DNA of 37,494 nt from assembly GCA_947644195.1 (NCBI GenBank), contig CANRZB010000040.1:1-37494 (forward strand), read 5' to 3'. The position numbers and the translations under genes were made by a program. Every line of letters begins with the position of its first letter. Positions within the stretch are counted from its first letter, which is position 1. Of the stretch, positions 32,741 through 37,494 are shown piece after piece. This DNA is from an uncultured Clostridium sp. (GTDB taxonomy: Bacteria; Bacillota; Clostridia; Lachnospirales; Lachnospiraceae). The notes beneath the pieces were generated by a model. It saw only the letters and a program-made list of their open reading frames with translations. It was not told the origin of the DNA and did no database searches.

Positions 32741-33346
32741 ATGCCCATTTTTTTTATCTGTTTTATTGTATTCATAATATGGCTTCGCGTCAAGACCAAA
32801 CAAGGGGAGAAAATTTCCACCTGGAACGAAGAATACTGGAAAAAAGAAAAAGATGCAAACTTCGCCCGCAAAAAAGATCTGACCGACCTGGAATATATTA
32901 CCATAGACCAGACCAGATTGCCATTTCGCGAAGATTGTTCTGAAGAAGAGCAGGATATCTGTGCCGACTTAAGACAAATCCTGGAACAACCGGTTCTCAA
33001 CCTAAGCCATATGTCCAATGCAGACATCAAACTGACCTATGGCATCGCCAATTTTGAAACGCTGTCTGCCTATGACCAGAACTATACCCGGCTTATTCGC
33101 ACTTTAAACCGCTGGGGAACGTATTGCTTTGAACAAGAAAACACCGCCTATGCGAAACAGATCCTGGAATACGCCATCGAATTAGGCAGCGATATCTCCA
33201 CGACCTACACGACGCTTGCCAAAATCTACCTACAGGAGGATTTGATTGAAAAAATACAAGCTCTGGTCAATCAGATCGAACAGACGGATTCCTTTATGAA
33301 GGAATCCATCAAAAACAAGCTTTTAGAGATCATCCGATCCTATTAA
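32741..33346 (+). CDS. Membrane-anchored protein with TPR-like C-terminus
   Basis: 201 residues. An N-terminal membrane helix (about 2-17, PIFFICFIVFIIWLRV) is followed by a charged cytoplasmic region and a helical repeat segment (about 115-200; YAKQILEYAIELGSDISTTYTTLAKIYLQ is a tetratricopeptide-like pair). The frame can begin at 32702, but ATG 32741 has AAAGGA 7 bases upstream. Its last 24 bases overlap tail to tail with the hypothetical gene on the other strand. Function is unknown; it may be a protein-contact adaptor. Confidence 0.75.
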   Translation: MPIFFICFIVFIIWLRVKTKQGEKISTWNEEYWKKEKDANFARKKDLTDLEYITIDQTRLPFREDCSEEEQDICADLRQILEQPVLNLSHMSNADIKLTYGIANFETLSAYDQNYTRLIRTLNRWGTYCFEQENTAYAKQILEYAIELGSDISTTYTTLAKIYLQEDLIEKIQALVNQIEQTDSFMKESIKNKLLEIIRSY

Positions 33347-33646
33347 CCGAACTGACTGTTCCCAGTATTCCTGATCCTGTTCATAACGCTCACACAACCA
33401 GGTATAGATCTGATCCAGGCTCTCCTCCTCATTGGGAAACTCCCTGGCTTCTCTTTTATCTTCTGCCGTTTTTTCATAGCAATACGGCTCCGGCCAGACC
33501 GTTGCCACAAGGCAATCGCTTGTCTGCTCCCCCTCCCCTTTTGTCACACGGCGAACCTGATAACGCATCCCCCGATAACTGGCATTTAGTATTGCATTTT
33601 TGCGGTAAAACTCTGCTATATCATACAATGACTTCCGACTGTTCAA
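33323..33646 (-). CDS. Hypothetical protein
   Basis: 107 residues, acidic, cytoplasmic. The central strand pattern GMRYQVRRVTKGEG...LVATVWPEPYCYEKT and the acidic helical end (DQIYTWLCERYEQDQEYWEQ) do not match a family I recognise. The start is a TTG at 33646 with AAGGGGA about 7 bases upstream, 18 bases after the nucleotidase stop, so it is probably the last gene of that transcript. The 3' end overlaps the convergent gene by 24 bases. Confidence 0.65.
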   Translation of the reverse strand: MNSRKSLYDIAEFYRKNAILNASYRGMRYQVRRVTKGEGEQTSDCLVATVWPEPYCYEKTAEDKREAREFPNEEESLDQIYTWLCERYEQDQEYWEQSVRLIGSDDL

Positions 33647-33664
33647 AACAAAATCCCCTTTTAT

Positions 33665-36600
33665 TTATGCCTTGCGGCGTATTATGGTTGCTTTCGCACT
33701 ATTTCCTTTTTTGTTTCTGAGATAACAAACAATCGTCTGGGCCGCAGCTGCTTTCGGCAGCTTGACCGTGTAGACATAGGACTTCTTTCCTTTGCTGTAG
33801 TAATCTTTGGAAACCTTACTGGTTTTACTCCCGATTTTAACGACCAGGGTTGCATCTTCTTTCGACAGAATCTTCATCTCTTTGGATTTGGTGGTAACAG
33901 CAGAAGATAGCTGCGGCTTTAATGGTTTTACCGCTTTGACTTTGATCTGCCTTACTGCCAAAATAGAGCCATCTTTATGACGGTCTACAAAATATACCGG
34001 CTCCGAGGATTTGATTGCCCGAGGTAACTGATAGGAAAACTTACCTTTCTTGTCTAAATCTAATTTGGTATAAGAGCTGCCATAGTTCAAATATAAATCG
34101 GTACCTTTTTTTGCTTTTCCTTTTAAGGTTACTGTCCTCGAAGTAATCTTACCGACAGAAATGTTCTTCTTTGCCTTGGCAACAAACTGTTTTTTGGAAG
34201 TAACCTTGCAGGACGCGGAAGCGCTCTTTCTGGTTTTCCCTTTACTCTTATCGCTGGCATACACCGAAACCAGCATACCAGACTTCAGCCTAGGTGTCTC
34301 CACTTCAAACTTGCCGTTTTTCGCTGATTTTGCAGTATATTTCTTCCCAGATATCTTAACAATGACTTTACAAGCTTTCTTTGTTGACGGAACTTTACCG
34401 GTTATGGCATTTTCTGCATCACATACAATATTGATCGCCGGTTTGTTTGGCGCCGCTTTTCTAACGGTACGGGCCGCCACAATACTAACCCGGTTCTTGA
34501 GATCAATGGCAAACACCCGAACACTGACGCCCGCATTGACCACCGGAATCGGAATCCGGTATCTGTCGTTTGAAAGTCTGGTATCGACCTCTATAATCTG
34601 GCGCTTTGGATCATATTTCCGGCTGGCACGATACCTTGCAGTACCTCCCCGCGATACGTACGCATATTTGCTTCCCACATAGGCTACCATCGTAACACAG
34701 GTTTCACCGATCTTGCCCTCGATCCGGGTCGCTTTGTTCGTTACGGGATCCATGGTAGGCGGGTTTGGACCAGTTCGGTCAAACACAACCTTAACTGTCT
34801 TGCTCTTGCGTCCCTGCCCATCCTGGACATAGACATAAACCGCAATCCCAGCACGATGTTTTCCTACCTCACAGCTAAATGTGCCATTAGACTTTGCCGT
34901 CGTCGTATAGGTTTTCCCTGCTACTGTAATGAAGACCGTCAATCCTGCCCTGGCATAACCGGTAACCACCGTCTTCTTGTTCACAGGAACCATAACTTCT
35001 GGCGCTGGAAGCGTATTCGGATCTATGTTACTGATATTGATATGCCGGATAGTCGTATTCCCCAAGGTATCGGTTGCCCGGAAGGTATATTCTCCGTTAT
35101 TCATTACTTTCACTTTGCCACCGGATACCGCAACTGCCTGTTTCCATTTTTCATCTTCTTCCGCCACATTGCCAGCAAGATATTGACAAGAGGCTACTCC
35201 AGAAGAATCCTCGGTACGGACAGAAATCACGACTCCCTCATTGGTAGGCTCCGTGGTAGACGGTGCCAGTACTAACAAAGGTCCGTATTCATCCTTGCTT
35301 TCCTTGGACAGATCTGCCAGATAATATCCATTGTTCTCTGTCATCTTCAATGTCTTCTGATACCATGGCCTGTCTGGAGCCAACGATTCAGACAATGCAC
35401 TGGTACGCAGAATACGCTCTCCCGCATTGGTTAGAATCTGCCAGTTATGGTCCGGTTGATCGGCAATCGGCGCATAACGGTTCATTTCCTGGATATAATC
35501 TTTGAGATAGTCTACGGTGTTTTTCTCAGATTTTTTGACCAACCGCTGCTTGGTCAGATCAGACAAAACCAAATTAAAGGTGGTAATTTCATTGCTGACC
35601 ATCAGAAATCTGCTACTGTTTGTGACTGCTGCCCCTTGACAGGTCAGCTTTTTAATCCGGTTCGCCTGCGCATGGATCACATGCCCTGCTGAGTCATATT
35701 TCGGCGGCCCGGTAATATCAATTTCATAATGAATCCCATCAAAAAGGGCATACTGGTTATAACTTCCATTCCATCCGTTTGATAACAGACTGGTCGGATT
35801 CCCGGCATCGGAAAGATGCTCCAGAACCGAATCATTGGTAAAACGCTCCCCTGTCTGGGCATAGATACTGGCTGACCACTCAAGCCATTCCTTGAGCTGT
35901 GCACCGGTAATCCAGTAGATATAATTCCAGTTATGTTCATAACGCTGTACATTGAGCAAATCTCCCCAGGTAATCTCCCCCGACACATCAAAGAAATCCT
36001 TTTTCCCCTCTGAGCCATCCATATAGATACGTGTCGTCGAAATCACCGGATAGCCTGCATATGGCTGTCCTTCCCGTGTCGCCTGGTACTGCATGCCAAA
36101 ACGAATCTTCGCCTCATTATTGAGCTGGAGCAGGGTGTTATCCTCTAACAGTGTAAAATATCCGGTAACCCGGTCTCCAGAACGCAGATGTGCCAGATCA
36201 GCCTGATACTGCTTCTGGATGCCGTCATCATACTTATCCGTAATCGCTTCAATCTCCGGATCCGGCTTCACATACTGCGAAGTGCGGCGGATCATTGGCT
36301 TTGCCCCAGCCACGCTGACCTTGTTCCCCTGGATACTCAGAGTCAGATCACAGATTCCAAGCGATCTGCCGTGATCTGCCGAAATCAGCACCGGTTTGCC
36401 ATTAACTAATCCGGTACTTCGGTTTACTCCTGGTAGATCATAATAGATCTGTACGTTTCCATCTTCCGATGGAAAATTACGGTGGGCATGTCCCGCCATG
36501 ATACAATCGACATCCGCCACTTTCGATAGCGCATACGCTACATCTTTATCGCTGTCTGTCGACTTATCGTCCCCCATCCCGGCATGCACAATCGCTATGA

Positions 36601-37291
36601 CAACATCGGCACCTGCCCGTTTCAAAGCCGCTGCATGATCCCGGACACTGGAAATGATCCCGGAAGTAACCAAGGTTCCGTCATAGTCATACATATTCGA
36701 CAGGCTTGGCCTGGTTGCCCCCACAATCCCAATCCGAATCTGCGCCTGCTTTCCCTGCGCCGTTTTCACGGTACGGGTAATCATCTTAGTGGATGCCCAC
36801 GGCGCCCTGCCGTCGGAATTGCGGATCACATTGGAAACCAGACAAATCCGGGAGAGCCCGGAGCGTTCCAACTGTTGATAAATATAATCAAAACCATAGT
36901 CAAAGTCGTGATTCCCCAAAACAATCGCATCATAACCAATCTTTCCCATTCCTTCATAGATCGGCTGAACCGCAGCGCCATTCTGCGCCTTGACGTATTC
37001 TGCAGCATATCCATAAATGGAGTCTCCGGTATCCACGGTGATACAAGTCCCCTCCGTGATCTCTTCTTTTGCACTCTCTATCATAGTGCTCAGTTTCGCC
37101 AAGCTGCCACCAGAAGATTCTCCTGCGGATTCATAATCTTTACTGCTGACCTGGCTATGTAAATCTGCTGTGGATATCACACGAACCGTAGCGGTATCCG
37201 ATGCCGATACAGATACGGCTGGCAGAATTGCTCCACATATGCCTATCCCTATTATGATTTTCCATTGAGACACTGCTTTTCTCCACAACAT
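33665..37291 (-). CDS. Secreted 5'-nucleotidase/metallophosphatase with C-terminal Ig-like repeats
   Basis: 1208 residues. A signal peptide (about 1-32, cleavage near SVSA-SD) leads into a calcineurin-like phosphatase domain with all metal motifs: STADLHSQ (Asp43, His45), DTGDS, GNHDFDYGFDY (Asn127/His128) and AGHAHRNF. The 5'-nucleotidase C-terminal domain follows (ITWGDLLNVQRYEHN, YWITGAQLKEWLEWSA). The last 500 residues hold several Ig-like beta repeats (pattern VTGYARAGLTVFITVAGKTYTT). It would release phosphate and nucleosides from extracellular nucleotides. No LPXTG or terminal membrane anchor is seen; the tail is very basic. ATG 37291 is chosen over a TTG at 37312 because GGGAGG precedes it. 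The 200 bases upstream show no other feature. Confidence 0.88.
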   Translation of the reverse strand: MLWRKAVSQWKIIIGIGICGAILPAVSVSASDTATVRVISTADLHSQVSSKDYESAGESSGGSLAKLSTMIESAKEEITEGTCITVDTGDSIYGYAAEYVKAQNGAAVQPIYEGMGKIGYDAIVLGNHDFDYGFDYIYQQLERSGLSRICLVSNVIRNSDGRAPWASTKMITRTVKTAQGKQAQIRIGIVGATRPSLSNMYDYDGTLVTSGIISSVRDHAAALKRAGADVVIAIVHAGMGDDKSTDSDKDVAYALSKVADVDCIMAGHAHRNFPSEDGNVQIYYDLPGVNRSTGLVNGKPVLISADHGRSLGICDLTLSIQGNKVSVAGAKPMIRRTSQYVKPDPEIEAITDKYDDGIQKQYQADLAHLRSGDRVTGYFTLLEDNTLLQLNNEAKIRFGMQYQATREGQPYAGYPVISTTRIYMDGSEGKKDFFDVSGEITWGDLLNVQRYEHNWNYIYWITGAQLKEWLEWSASIYAQTGERFTNDSVLEHLSDAGNPTSLLSNGWNGSYNQYALFDGIHYEIDITGPPKYDSAGHVIHAQANRIKKLTCQGAAVTNSSRFLMVSNEITTFNLVLSDLTKQRLVKKSEKNTVDYLKDYIQEMNRYAPIADQPDHNWQILTNAGERILRTSALSESLAPDRPWYQKTLKMTENNGYYLADLSKESKDEYGPLLVLAPSTTEPTNEGVVISVRTEDSSGVASCQYLAGNVAEEDEKWKQAVAVSGGKVKVMNNGEYTFRATDTLGNTTIRHINISNIDPNTLPAPEVMVPVNKKTVVTGYARAGLTVFITVAGKTYTTTAKSNGTFSCEVGKHRAGIAVYVYVQDGQGRKSKTVKVVFDRTGPNPPTMDPVTNKATRIEGKIGETCVTMVAYVGSKYAYVSRGGTARYRASRKYDPKRQIIEVDTRLSNDRYRIPIPVVNAGVSVRVFAIDLKNRVSIVAARTVRKAAPNKPAINIVCDAENAITGKVPSTKKACKVIVKISGKKYTAKSAKNGKFEVETPRLKSGMLVSVYASDKSKGKTRKSASASCKVTSKKQFVAKAKKNISVGKITSRTVTLKGKAKKGTDLYLNYGSSYTKLDLDKKGKFSYQLPRAIKSSEPVYFVDRHKDGSILAVRQIKVKAVKPLKPQLSSAVTTKSKEMKILSKEDATLVVKIGSKTSKVSKDYYSKGKKSYVYTVKLPKAAAAQTIVCYLRNKKGNSAKATIIRRKA

Positions 37292-37494
37292 ATTCTTCGT
37301 TCCTCCCGGCAAATGTGATCTCTATCAAATGACATACACTGTTAATTATGACTAAGAGTTATGACAAGAGTATGCCAAAATACACCATCCTTATTTTAAC
37401 AACCATACGAAGAAATGTAAATATCAAAAAATTCGACGTCACGGAAATCAATTTTCAAATGTAATCATTTACCGATCATTTCTGACAGGTAATT

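Noticed and set aside
1-37494. CRISPR array, insertion sequence, prophage or attachment site
   Set aside because: No regularly spaced direct repeats, transposase, integrase or phage structural gene was found on either strand.

Overview
The window looks like chromosomal DNA from a Gram-positive anaerobe of the Clostridia, most likely Lachnospiraceae. The evidence is AGGAGG-type ribosome binding sites at almost every gene, moderate G+C, and a gene complement typical of that family: VanW-G5 protein, MutS2, YtrA-type GntR/ABC cassette, RNase Z, split t6A genes, Lrp-aminotransferase pair. There is no phage, IS element or CRISPR array. The left edge cuts a tRNA-Ser(UGA) gene on the minus strand.

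Layout. 1-409: partial tRNA-Ser with its promoter, then the promoter of a plus-strand phosphorelay operon. 410-4563: hybrid histidine kinase, single-domain receiver, CheX-type phosphatase, single-domain receiver. 4746-6720 (minus): GntR regulator, ABC ATPase and ABC-2 permease under a palindromic operator. 6801-12417 (minus): a compact four-gene operon of TIM-barrel enzyme, GAF-GGDEF diguanylate cyclase, TIR/zinc-ribbon protein and receiver/class III nucleotide cyclase, with its own promoter and a strong terminator. 12511-17859 (minus): tRNA-modification and RNA-processing housekeeping (tsaD, rnz, rimI, tsaB, tsaE) with small uncharacterised proteins. 18057-19922 (plus): RelA/SpoT-domain protein. 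19982-21259 (minus): HtrA-like PDZ protein lacking the catalytic triad. 21420-26020 (plus): mutS2 and an OmpR/HisKA two-component pair. 26165-32258 (minus): phosphofructokinase, trmL, aminotransferase with Lrp regulator, AIR-synthase-like protein, VanW protein. 32373-32650: a candidate independently promoted structured RNA and an overlooked 35-residue membrane protein. 32741-33346 (plus): small membrane protein. 33323-37291 (minus): hypothetical protein and a large secreted 5'-nucleotidase with Ig-like repeats.

How it fits together. The left third is unusually dense in signalling by phosphotransfer and nucleotides. The most interesting unit is the 6.8-12.4 kb operon. It places a GGDEF enzyme, a TIR protein with the NADase glutamate position retained, and a class III cyclase in immediate succession. 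The cyclase has an atypical base-selection pair (Glu/Asn) and an N-terminal receiver domain. The adjacent kinase/CheX/receiver operon could feed that receiver; this link is inference. The cyclase-TIR pairing recalls Pycsar-type anti-phage defence, but the TIR protein has no cyclic-nucleotide-binding domain and instead carries two zinc ribbons around a helix-turn-helix-like segment. It is therefore not a standard Pycsar locus.
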